Part shown: positions 54,450 through 64,000 of the stretch, in pieces
Numbering within the stretch: the stretch's first letter is position 1
How the letters are laid out: each line of letters starts with the position of its first letter
DNA from: Cervus elaphus
Lineage: Eukaryota; Chordata; Mammalia; Artiodactyla; Cervidae
Length of the DNA stretch: 64,000 nucleotides
Assembly (NCBI RefSeq): GCF_910594005.1
Contig: NC_057823.1
Span: forward strand, 57,720,015-57,784,014
Direction of reading: 5' to 3'
Notes under the pieces: generated by a model
Database searches by the model: none
Told to the model about the DNA's origin: nothing
The model's input: the letters and a program-made list of their open reading frames with translations, nothing else
Made by a program: the position numbers and the translations under genes

Positions 54450-55366
54450 GATATTAAGGAAATATTGTAGTTGCATGCTAATAAATGTGACAAACTCCTT
54501 GAAATGGAAAAATTTCTCTAAAACACAAGCTGTCAAAGTGAATAAGGAAGAAAGAGAAGAGACAAATAAACTATTTAGTAGTAAATTGAATATATTATCA
54601 CAAAACAAACCTTCTCACGATGAATTAAATTATCCTGCCGCCCAAAAACCTTCCACAAAGATTATTCCAAACCCTATGGTTTCACTGTTGAATTCTAACA
54701 TTTAAGGGAAATATAGTTTACTTTACTCACTAGAACAATAAACTGAAAGAGACTGACAATATCAAATGTGGGTGATATGTGAAACATCTTTCATGCATTG
54801 CTAGAGTTAATGTAAAATTTTATACACCTACCAAGTTCTCTTGTAGACATTTATCTAACATAAATAAAAATATAAGTCCATAAAATCCCATAATAATATT
54901 CAAAAATACCTTATTCATAATCTCTAAACCTGAAGACAAATAAATTGTTCAATAGAAGAATGAGTGAACTGTAGTATACCCATGGAGTGGAATATTTCCC
55001 TAGCAATAAAAATAAATGATGTATAGATACAACATTATGAATTAATCTCTAAAACACAAGCTGTCTTATATGTTGAGAAAAATAAGGTAGAAACAAAAAC
55101 TTTCCTATGGTATGATTCCACATAAATAAAATGTAAGAACAAGCAAAACAATCTGTAATGACAGAAATCAAAAGAGTAGTTTTCAATGGAGATAAGTATT
55201 GACTTAAACAGGGTAAGACAGAATTTGGGGAGGTAAAAGGAACATTCTACATCATGGTTTGGGTGATGATTACACAAACGTATTTATTAAAATTGATTAA
55301 ATTATATACTTATGGTTTGTGGATCACACTGCATGTAAATTTTACCTCAACAGAAGCATTTTAAAA
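54450..55366 (+). mobile_element. Old L1, RT segment joined to 3' end
   Basis: The first part (AAACTCCTTGAAATGGAAAAATTTC, then CCAAACCCTATGGTTTCACTG) is L1 ORF2 RT-region sequence. From about 54755 it jumps to the ORF2 3' end and 3' UTR (CATGCATTGCTAGAGTTAATG, GAATGAGTGAACTGTAGTATACC, GTAAATTTTACCTCAACAG). More than 1 kb of ORF2 is therefore deleted in between. Confidence 0.8.
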
Positions 55367-55954
55367 TTTGTCTTTTAATAAAATTGGGTTGGAGAACACC
55401 AAACTGACCAAAATTAAACAGGTTCCTTTCTTGAGAGAAGAAAGTCTTCTTTCTGAGACTTCTGAAAGTTCTTCTGAGAGACTTTGCAGAGACTTTAAGA
55501 CAAATATGCATTGTAAGTGTCGATTAGAGAACATAGTCTTTACTATTGTCCTGAGTTATTTGTCTATGGGATTGCTTTTTTCCTTCCAGAGCACCTTGAA
55601 GCTCAGGTTCTGCAGAAAATCCTTTTGGAAATGCTGCCCTAATGGCATCTTCCATCAGAGGAGATAGTTGCCTGGGCAACACTGCAGGGAGGAAAAATGC
55701 AAAGTGACCACCCTGTCTGATAGGATCCAGGTTGGAAACCAATTTGCTTCAGCGATGAGAAAACTTAGCCATCAAATTTTTGCAACTCATACATTTTTTA
55801 TTCCTGTAACACATGGCTGTAAATAATGTAGGACTGCTTCCTCTTTTACCAGGAACTCTTGGCTTATATGTACAGATAGTACCAGAGAACTATTGCATTT
55901 TACATTTCCATTCATTGAAATCCATCCAACTGAACTGTTGCCTCAAAGTGAAAT
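55367..55954. other. No recognised feature
   Basis: Unassigned. A plus-strand open frame at 55368-55667 and a minus-strand one at 55524-55742 have no recognisable domain. Confidence 0.45.
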
Positions 55955-56225
55955 AAGTGATGTTGTACCCTTCAAGGCCCAGCTCAAATGCCACCTTCAT
56001 GAATCCTTCATAAAGAATTTTCAGATTCTCTACAAACTGGAGCCATCTTTTTTTTTCCTCTGAGCATCTATCTTTCTCTTAGTTTTCAGTATTTTCCTCT
56101 CTTTTATTGGCATGATTCGAATGGTTTACATATTCCTCTAGAGATACAGAAGTTGTATCTCTCTAGTAGACAACTAACACATAGAGTATATTCTTAATTC
56201 TTATTAAAACAGTGAATGAACGCTT
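55955..56225 (+). mobile_element. L2 LINE 3' region
   Basis: CTTCAAGGCCCAGCTCAAATG, CCACCTTCATGAATCCTTC, then CACATAGAGTATATTCTTAATTC and GTGAATGAACG fit the L2 order. Confidence 0.65.
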
Positions 56226-56306
56226 GATGTGATTATTTTAACAGAGGCATTTCTATCTCTGGAATCAGAACTGCTTATTCTCTGAAATCACGGAACTGCT
56301 TTTTCT

Positions 56307-56336
56307 GCGCTCACTTTGGCAGCACGTATACTAAAA
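56307..56336 (+). pseudogene. U6 snRNA 5' fragment (retropseudogene)
   Basis: GCGCTCACTTTGGCAGCACG continuing into TATACTAAAA matches the first 30 nt of U6 snRNA with four differences. U6 is the Pol III-made spliceosomal RNA. The rest of U6 is absent. The sequence GGAACTG occurs on both sides (56292-56298, 56340-56346), consistent with a target duplication. No upstream U6 promoter elements (PSE/TATA at normal spacing) were seen, so it is not a gene. Confidence 0.72.
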
Positions 56337-56504
56337 CAGGGAACTGTTTCTATGTTACTTTATAACACCAGTTCTCTACAGAGTGGCCCAGATAAAATTA
56401 AATACCTGGTTTGTTTCTTTCATATAACTCTGCTAGCTGCATCTTGAGGGATAAGCTCCCTGCTATTTCTAAAGATCAGTGACATGGCTTGATAATTCAT
56501 CATT

Positions 56505-56635
56505 GTTATTGTTCAGTTGCTACGTTGTGTCCAACTCTTTGCAACCCCATGGACTGCAGCATGCCAGGCTCCTCTGTCCTCCATTATCTCCTGGAGTTTG
56601 CTCAAATTCATCGCCATTGTGTCAGTGATTGTGTC
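56505..56635 (-). mobile_element. BovB LINE 3' fragment, antisense (left arm of inverted pair)
   Basis: TTGTTATTGTTCAGTTGCTAC to CGCCATTGTGTCAGTGATTG is about the last 130 bp of BovB reversed. It abuts a plus-strand BovB at about 56636. Confidence 0.9.
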
Positions 56636-56932
56636 TAACTGTGAGCACCAAAGAATTGATGCTTTTAAACTGTGGTACTGGAGAAGACTCTTAAGAGTCC
56701 CTTGGACTGCAAGGATATCAAACCAGTCAATCTTAAAGAAAATCAATCCTGGATATTCATTGGAAGGACTGCTGCTGAAGCTGAAGCTCCAATACTTTAG
56801 CCACCTGATGCCAAGACCTGACTCATTGGAAAAGACCTTGATACTGGGAAAGACTGAAGGTGAAGGAAGAAGGGGCTGCAAGGGGTGGTAATTCATGGTC
56901 TCACACAATTATTTGACATGAATTAGCAACCA
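56636..56932 (+). mobile_element. BovB LINE 3' fragment, internally deleted (right arm)
   Basis: Starts CTGTGAGCACCAAAGAATTG and runs to GGAAGAAGGGGCTGC, then skips about 110 bp of consensus. It resumes at TTCATGGTCTCACACAATTA and ends ACATGAATTAGCAAC. The missing piece corresponds roughly to what the inverted left arm carries. Confidence 0.85.
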
Positions 56933-57806
56933 TGGTCAGAAAGTTAATAGATATTTACATAACATCTACTTTGTAAATGGCATAAGATGAGGTAATGTGA
57001 ATGACCAAATATACTAATGAAATGAGTCAATTTATCATGTCATCAAACATGAGCAAATATAATGTAAATGCTGCTCTTAGACATGTCAAAAAATGTATTT
57101 GTGAACTCTTATTTAAACTTTTCATTTTTCCAGTGGGAATATAACTGCATGGCTATGCTAAGTTAGTGAAATTCCATAGAAAAGCATGTGGAGTAAAACT
57201 TCAGTCTTCAGCTAAAATTAGAGAATTATTAAAAAGGGAAGGAACCACCTCTTCCACTTAATAGATGTGAAAATGAGACCAGAAGTTAGGTGATATATGT
57301 AATGTCATGACATTAGTTAATCAGAGAGACATATCCAGAATTCAAATTATTGGATGCCTAATTCAGGGATTCTTTTTTCAACTCCTTTATACTGTTTCTT
57401 TTAAAAAATAATTTATCCTTAACTGCAATTAACCTGTGAATTCTATGCACTTGAAAAATTGAAGATGTTCAGTTACTATTGTACTATTTTGCCCACGTGT
57501 AACCCCTAGTCCTCCTAAGACTGTTTTAAGGAAAGTAATCTACTATTAAAAATTTAAGAGTAGCAAAACATCCTTTAGAAATAAAAGCAATTGAGGAAGC
57601 TTACCACTAACACACAGGCAAAATAGAATCCTAAGCATTTAATAAAAATAAAAAGAGAAGGCTTAAGAAATAAACAATGAGGATGAGAGAAATATTGCAA
57701 GAACACACAGCTGGGCACTAATTACCCCTCAGTGGGGAGTTGGGGTGCCTGTGGGGTGGGGAAAAAAGGACACGTCTCACTGTGTTTGCTTAAATTCTGT
57801 ATCCTA
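56933..57806. other. No recognised feature
   Basis: Unassigned. One MIR-like hint lies near 57262-57330 (GATGTGAAAATGAGACCAG) but is too weak to call. Confidence 0.4.
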
Positions 57807-57812
57807 GCATTA

Positions 57813-57852
57813 GTTCAGTTCAGTTCAGTTGCTCAGTCATGTCCGACTCTTC
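57813..57852 (-). mobile_element. BovB 3' stub (40 bp), antisense
   Basis: GTTCAGTTCAGTTCAGTTGC followed by TCAGTCATGTCCGACTC is only the BovB tail and last 25 bp. A 6-bp repeat GCATTA flanks it (57807-57812, 57853-57858). Confidence 0.85.
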
Positions 57853-57858
57853 GCATTA

Positions 57859-58129
57859 CTTAAAACATAAAAACAAAGAAGTATTGGCATTTTTAATCAT
57901 TACAAAAGTAACAAGCATATAACCCATCTCTAAAGCTACAATAGTAGTGCATCTCAGGCTCACAAGCAGTAAGTACTAATATGGAAACAACATAGACAAA
58001 CAGACCTAACAGGTCTCTGTGCTGTTGATAACAACATCCCCCTGTCTATTAGTGCTTTTCTTTCTCTCTCTCCCATTAATTGGACCCATTTTACAAAGGC
58101 TCATTTAATCACCATCACCTTTATCAAAA
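57859..58129. other. No recognised feature
   Basis: Unassigned AT-rich spacer before an L2. Confidence 0.4.
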
Positions 58130-58553
58130 TGTCTGTAATGATTGTTCTGGCTCTCATGAAGCTTTCTTTCTCTAAACTCTGGCAGACCTTGCACATCGGG
58201 ACCCCTGCCTACACTCAGACCCTGTATCACACCACTCCTTCCTTACTGTGCTCCGGCCACTCTTGGCCTTTTCTCTGTTTCTCAAACATGAAAACATACA
58301 TGCTCATTCCTCAATCAAAGATTGATCTTCATTATTCCCTCTGTCAGGAATCTGTTCCTCTAAACCTCCACATGGCTGACTCTTCCTAGTAGCTCATGCA
58401 AAAGCTCAAATGACAACCCAATCTAAAGCAATACATTTCAAAAGTGTTTCTCCTATTTTCAACCACACTCCTCCTATCCATATTTATCATATCATCCTGT
58501 TTTATTTTCCTTCTCCTAGCACTGAACTCTGATATAATCTTTAATCAAAGTTT
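58130..58553 (+). mobile_element. L2 LINE 3' region, cut by L1
   Basis: CACTGTGCTCCGGCCACTC-type block (CTTACTGTGCTCCGGCC, then TCTTGGCCTTTTCTCTG), CAGGAATCTGTTCCTC, AAAGCTCAAATGACAACCC and TTATCATATCATCCTGTTTTATTTTCC follow L2. The L2 terminus is missing because a minus-strand L1 starts at about 58556. Confidence 0.78.
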
Positions 58554-59029
58554 TCTTTTTTTAATTATTTTTATTGAAGGATAATTGCTTTACAGAATTG
58601 TGCTGTTTTCTGTCAAACCTCAGCATGAATCAGTCATAGGTATACATATATTCCCTCCCTTTAGGAACTCCCTCCCATCTCCCCTTCCCATCCCACCCCT
58701 CTAGGGTGCTACAGAGCCCCTGTTTGAGTTTCCTGAGCCATGCAGCAAATTCCCGTTGGCTATTTTACATATGGTAATGTGAGTTTCCATGTTACTGTTT
58801 CCATACATCTCACCCTCTCCTCCCCTTTCCCCTTGTCCATAAGTCTATTCTCTCTCTTTCTCAACTGTTGCCCTGTCAATAAATTCTTCAGTACCATTTT
58901 TTTAGATTCCGTATATATGTGTTAAAATATGGTCTTTATCTTTCTCTTTCTGACTCACTTCACTCTGTATAGGGTTCTAGGTTCATCCACCTCATTAGAT
59001 CTGACTCAAATGTGTTCCTTTTTATGGCT

Positions 59030-62000
59030 GAGTAATATTCCACTTATGGCTGTGTATATATACCACAACATCTTTATCCTTTCCTTTGTCAATGGACCTC
59101 TAGATTGCTTCCATGTTCTAGCTATTGTAAATAGTGCTGCAATGAACAATGAGATACATGTGTCTCTTTGAATTTTGGTTTCCTCAAAGTATATGCCCTA
59201 GAAGTGGGATTGCTGAGTCATATGGTGGTTTTATTCCTACTTTTTTAAGGAATCTCCACACCGTTTTCCATAGTGGCTGTATCAATTTACATTCCCAGCA
59301 ACAGTGCAAGAGGGTTCCCTTGTCTCCACACCCTTTCCAGCATTTATTGTTTGCAGACTTTTTGATGAGGGCCATTCTGATCAGTGTGAGGTGATATCTC
59401 ATTGTAGTTTTGATTTGCATTTCTCTAATAATGAGGGATGTTGAGCATCTTTTCATGTGTTTGTTAGTCATCTGTATATCTTCTTTGGAGAAATGTCTGT
59501 TTAGGTCTTTTTGCCACTTTTTGTTGTTTGTTTGTTGTTTGTTTTTTCTGGTATTGAGTTGTATGAGCTGCATGTATATTTTGGGAGTTAATCCTTTGGC
59601 AGTGGTTTCATTTGCTATTATTTTCTCCCATTCTGAGGGTTGTCTTTTCACCTTTCTTATAGTTTCCTTTGCTGTGCAAAAGCTTTAAAGTTTTATCAGG
59701 TCCCACTTGTTTACTTGTTTTTATTTCCATCACTATAGGAGGTGGGTCATAGAGGACCTTGCTTTGATTTATGTCATCGAGTGTTCTGCCTATGTTTTCT
59801 TCTAAGAGTTTGATTGTTTCTGGTCTTAGATTTAGGTCTTTAATCCATTTTGAGTTTATCTTTGTGTATGGTGTTAGGAAGTGTTCTCATTTTATTCTTT
59901 TACATGTAGCTGTCTGGTTTTCCCCAGCACCACTTATTTAAGAGGCTGTCTTTTCTCCATTATATATTCTTGCCTCCTTTGTCAAAAATAAGGTACCCAT
60001 AGGTGCATGGGTTTATTTCTGGGCTTTCTATCTTGTTCCATTGGTCTACATTTCTGTTTTTGTGCCAGTACCATACTGTCTTGATGACTGTAGCTTTGTA
60101 GTATAACCTGAAGCCAGGAAGCTTGATTCCTCCAGCTCCATTCTTCTTTCTCAGGACTGTTTTGGCTATTTAGGTTCTTTTTTGTTTCCATATGAATAGT
60201 GGAATTTTTTGTTCTAGTTCTGTGAAAAATGCCATTGATAATTTGATAGGGATTGCATTAAATCAGTAGATTGCATTTGGTAGTATCATCATTTTCACAA
60301 TATTGATTCTTTCTACCCCAGAATATGAAATATCTCTCCATCTGTTTATGTTATCTTTGATTACTTTAATTAGTATCTTATCATTTTCTGTGTATGGTAC
60401 TTTTGTCTCCTTACATACATTTATTCCTACATATTTAATTATTTTTGTTGCAGTGGTAAATGGGATTGATTCCTTAATTTCTCTTTCTGATTATTTACTG
60501 TTAGTATATAGAAATGCAAGTGATTTCTGTGTAGTGATTTTGTATCCTGCAACTTTACTAAATTCACTGATTTGCTCTAGTAATTTTCTGATACTATCTT
60601 TAGGGTGTTCTATGTACAGTATCTGGAGAAGGAACCCTCTCCAGTATCCTTGCCTGGAAAATCTCATGGACAGAAGAGCCTGGTGGGCTGCAGTCCATGG
60701 CGTCACAAAGAATTGGGCTTGACTGGGTGATGAACACTAACAATATATACAGTATCATGTCATCTGCAAACAGTGAGAGCTTTACTTCTTTTCCAGTCTG
60801 GATTCCTTTTATTTCTTTTTCTTCTCTGATTGCTGTAGCTAGGACTTTCAGAACTATATTGAATTATAGTGGAAAAAGTGGACACCCTTGTCTTGTTCCT
60901 GATCTTAGTGGGAATGTTTTTAGTTTTTCACCATTGATAATAATGTTTGCTGTATGCTCATCCTAATGGCCTTTACTATGTTAAGGTAGCTTCCTTCTAT
61001 GCCCATTTTTTGAAGAGTTTTAATCATAAATAGGTTAATTTTGTCAAAGGCTTTTTCCACATTTATTGAGATTATCATATGGTTTTATCTATCAATTTGT
61101 TAATATGGTATATCACATTGATTGATTTGTGTATATTGAAGAATCCTTGCATCTCTGGAATAAACCCAACTTGATCATGGTGTATGAGCTTTTTGATGTG
61201 TTGCTGAATTCCGTTTGCTAAAATTTTGTTGAGGATTTTTGCATCTATGTTCGTCAGTGATATTGGCCTGTATTTTTCTTTTTTTGTGGTGTCTTTGTCT
61301 GGTTTTGGTATCAGGGTGATGGTGGCCTTGTAGAATGAGTTTGGAAGTGTTCCTTCCTCTGCAATTTTTTGAAAGAGTTTTAGAAGGATAGGCATTAGCT
61401 CTTCTCTCAATGTTTGACAGATTTTCCTGTGAAGCCATCTTGTCCTGGGCTTTTGTTTCTTGGGAGGTTTTTGATCACAGCTTCAATTTCAGTGCTTGTA
61501 ATTGGGTTGTTCATAATTTTTATTTCTTTCTGGTTCAGTCTTGGAAGATTGAACTTTTCTAAGAATCTGTCCATTTCTTCCAGGTTATCTATTTTATTGC
61601 CATATAGTTGCTCATAATAGTATCTTATAATCCTTTGTATTTCTGCATTGTCTGTTATAACCTCTTTTTTTTTTTCATTTCTAATTTTGTTGATTTGATT
61701 CTTCTCTCTTTTCTTCTTGATGAGTCTGGCTAAGGGTTTGTCAATTTTGTTTATCTTCTCAAAGAACCAACTTTTAGTTTTATTAATCTTTACTATAGTT
61801 TCTTTCATTTCTTTTTCATTTATTTCTGCTCAGGTCTTTATCATTTCTTTCCTTCTACTAATTTTGGGGGTATTTTCTTCTTCTTTTTCCAGCTGCTTTA
61901 GCTATAACGTTAGGTTGTCTATTTGATGTTTTTCTTGTTTCTTGATGTAGGAATGTATTGCTATAAACTTCCCTGTTAGAACTGCTTTTGTTGCATCCCA

Positions 62001-62867
62001 TAGGTTTTGAGTTGTCATGTTTTCATTGTCATTTGTTTCTAGAAATTTTTTTATTTCTCTTTTGATTTCTTCAGTAACCTGTTGGTTATTTAGAAACATG
62101 TTGTTTAGTCTCCATGTGTTTGTATTTCTTACAGTTTTTTTTCTTGTAATTGATATCTAGTCTCATAGCATTTTTGTCAGAGAAGATGCTTGATACGATT
62201 TCAATTTTCTTAAATGCACCGAGGTTTGATTTGTGACCCAAGATGTGGTCTATCCTGGAGAATGTTCCGTGTGTATGTGAGAATAAGGTGTATTCTTCTG
62301 CATTTGGATGGAATGTCCTGAAGATATCAATAAGATCCATCTCATCTAATGTATCATTTCAGACTTGTGCTTCCTTATTAATATTCTATTTTGATGATCT
62401 GTCCATTGGTGTGAGTCAGGTGTTAAAGTCTCCTACTATTATTGTGTTACTGTCAATTTCTCCTTTTATGTCTGTTAGTGTTTGTCTTATGTATTGAGGT
62501 ACTCCTATGTTGGATGCATAGATATTTACAATTGTTATGTCTTCCTCTTGGATTGATCCACTGATCATTACGTAGTGTCCTTCCTTATCTCTTGTAATCT
62601 TCTTTATTTTGAGGTCTATTTTGTCTGATATGAAGATTGCTATTCCAGCTTTTTTTTTTTTTTTTGCTTCCCATTTTCATGGAATATATTTTTCCATCCT
62701 CTCACTTTCAGTCTATACGTATCTTGAGGTCTGAAGTGGGTTTCTTGTAGACAGCACATATATGGGTCTTGTTTTTGTATCCATTCAGCCAGTCTGTGTC
62801 TTTCGGTTGGAGCATTTAATCCACTTACATTTAAAGCAATTATTGATACATATGTTCCTATTGCCAT
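59030..62867 (-). pseudogene. L1 ORF2 (endonuclease / reverse transcriptase), decayed
   Basis: L1 ORF2 encodes an apurinic-type endonuclease (EN), a reverse transcriptase and a Cys-rich C-terminus. The start is MAIGTYVSIIALNVSGLN at 62867, with the EN Asn and the QET Glu preserved. A T16 run (62650-62665, a Lys run in sense) ends that frame. The distal EN block reads SRIDHILGHK, but the catalytic SDH motif has become SDK (Lys codon 62173-62175). The RT FADD box is at 60759-60770. The CX3CX7HX4C knuckle (59289-59342) is intact. The pieces lie in different frames, so no full protein exists. Confidence 0.93.
60624..60747 (+). mobile_element. Bov-A monomer inserted in L1 ORF2
   Basis: TGGAGAAGGAACCCTCTCC to GTGATGAACACTAACAATA, flanked by the 9-bp perfect duplication TACAGTATC (60615-60623, 60748-60756). 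It lies two bases from the FADD codons of the L1 RT, so it splits the RT coding region and post-dates the L1. Confidence 0.95.
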
Positions 62868-62924
62868 TTTCTAAATGTTTGGGGTTGATTTTGTAGATCT
62901 TTTCTCTTCTGTTGTATTTCTTGA

Positions 62925-63792
62925 CTAAATAAGTCCATTTAACACTTGTTGTAAACATGGTTTGGTGGTACTGAATTCTCTTAACTTTTGCTTGTCTGAA
63001 AAGCTCTTTATTTCTCCATCAATTGTGAATGAGCTCCTTCCTGGGTACAGTGATCTTGTTTGTAGATTGCTCCCTTTCAGTACTTTAAATATATCCTGCC
63101 CTTCCCTTCTGGCCTGCAGAGTTTCTGCTGAAAGAGCAGCTGTTAAGCACATGGGGTTTCCCTTGTATGTTACTTGTTTCTTCTCCCTTGCTGCTTTTAA
63201 TCGTCTTTCTTTTTGTTCAGCCTTTATTAGTTTGATTAGTAAGTGTCTTGGCCTGTTTCTCCTTGGGTTTATCCTGTATGGGACTCTCTGTGCCTCTTGA
63301 ACTTCATTGACTATTTCCTTTTCCATGTTGGGGAAATTTTCAACTATAATCTCTTCAAAAATTTTCTCCTACCCTTTCTTTTTCTAACTTCTTCTTCTGG
63401 AAACCCTATAATTCGAATGTTGGTGTGTTTTATATGGTCCCAGAGGTCTCTGAGAGTGTCCTCAGCTCTTTGCATTCTTTTTACTTTATTCTGCTCTTCA
63501 GAAGTTATTTCCACCATTTTATCTTCCAGCTCACTGATTTGTTCTTCTGCTTCAGATATTCTGCTATTGTTTTCTTCTAGAGTATTTTTAATTTCAGTAA
63601 TTGTGTTTTTGTCCCTGTATGCATATTCTTTAACTCTTCTAGGTCTTTGTTGATTGATTCTTGCATTTTCTCCATTTTGTTTTCAAGGTTTTTGATCATC
63701 TTTGCTATCTTTATTCTGAATTCTTTTTCAGGTAGTTTTCCTGTTTCCTCTTCTTTTATTTGGACTTCTGTGTTTCTAGCTTGCTCCTTCAT
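62925..63792 (-). pseudogene. L1 ORF1 (RNA-binding protein), decayed
   Basis: L1 ORF1 encodes a coiled-coil, RRM-like RNA-binding chaperone. The N-terminus MKEQARNTEVQIKEEE starts at 63792, and a Lys/Glu-rich coiled-coil segment follows to about 63577. The C-terminal part (RINPRRNRPRHLLIKLIKA to KLREFSTTKPCLQQVLN) lies in another frame at 62925-63326. At least one frameshift and missing sequence separate them. ORF1 and ORF2 are spaced by about 57 bp, typical for L1. Confidence 0.9.
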
Positions 63793-64000
63793 TTGTGCAG
63801 TATTTCTCTGCCTTTTCTTTTTTTTTTTTTTTTTTAATGGTACTGTGTTTGAGGTCTTCTTTTCCCAGGCTTCAAGTAAATTTGATTTCTTTCCTTAAAG
63901 AAGGTTGAATTCTTTCTTCCTTTTGGTTTCTACCGTTCTAAGTTTGGCCCAGTGATTTTTGTGTGCTTTATATAGGGTGAGATTTGTGCTGAGTATTTTG
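63793..64000 (-). other. L1 5' UTR, proximal part (truncated by window)
   Basis: Upstream of the ORF1 start in sense orientation. It includes an A-rich run (T18 at 63818-63835 on the plus strand) and continues past the window edge. The L1 promoter, if still present, would lie beyond 64000. Confidence 0.7.

Larger units (their letters stand above)
58556..64000 (-). mobile_element. Ruminant L1 (L1-BT type), at least 5.4 kb, runs off window end
   Basis: A minus-strand autonomous LINE. Its 3' end begins at TTTTTTTAATTATTTTTATTGAAGG, and the order then reads 3' UTR, ORF2 (about 59030-62867), ORF1 (62925-63792) and part of the 5' UTR to the window edge. It is much longer than the usual 5'-truncated copies. 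It has many stops and frameshifts and a Bov-A inserted in the RT region, so it is inactive. Confidence 0.95.

Noticed and set aside
56307..56336. Functional U6 snRNA gene
   Set aside because: Only 30 of about 107 nt are present, and the upstream Pol III promoter elements are not seen.
59184..59651. 155-codon minus-strand frame as a host zinc-knuckle protein
   Set aside because: It is the C-terminal part of the L1 ORF2 (CX3CX7HX4C motif) within a continuous L1.

Overview
This window looks like non-coding chromosomal DNA from a ruminant of the family Bovidae (cattle, sheep, goat, buffalo or a relative). The diagnostic evidence is the repeat content. It carries many copies of the bovid tRNA-Glu SINE Bov-tA, the dimeric Bov-A2 SINE, the RTE-type LINE BovB, the cetartiodactyl CHR SINEs, and ruminant L1 elements, over older mammalian repeats (MIR, L2, MER5A, ancient L1). 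All family names come from recognising the sequence, not from a database search. The exact species cannot be resolved from the sequence alone.

I found no convincing host protein-coding exon, tRNA gene or functional RNA gene. The longer open frames are all explained by BovB or L1 reverse-transcriptase remnants or by their antisense shadows. The remaining frames are short and show no recognisable domain. The window could be intergenic or lie inside a large intron.

Layout. 1-10 kb: SINEs, two MIRs, a MER5A and a head-to-head BovB pair (5042-6205). 10.6-11.7 kb: a three-layer nested insertion (MIR, then CHR-2, then BovB) with target-site duplications (TSDs) still readable. 12-17.9 kb: old MIR and L2 plus one Bov-A2. 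17.9-21 kb: an L1 with an inverted 5' segment, then an old L1 broken up by Bov-A and CHR-1. 21-30 kb: mostly old or unassigned sequence with a few insertions. 30-35 kb: an L2 containing a chimeric Bov-tA, a ruminant L1 containing a Bov-tA, and a Bov-A2. 35-42 kb: sparse, with the best candidate for conserved non-coding sequence at about 39.15-39.77 kb. 42.4-44.9 kb: the longest BovB, with recognisable reverse-transcriptase motifs, preceded by an inverted BovB. 45-50 kb: L2 pieces and Bov-tA. 50.5-55.4 kb: a young L1 3' end with a 45-base A-rich tail, an L1 ORF1-like relic, a third inverted BovB pair and more L1. 56.3 kb: the first 30 nt of a U6 snRNA. 58.56-64.0 kb: one L1 on the minus strand running off the window end, with decayed ORF1 and ORF2.

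No new biological system was identified. The main interest is structural: four separate BovB pairs arranged head to head with 3' ends outward, several insertions that can be placed in order by their duplications, very short element stubs, and a U6 fragment.
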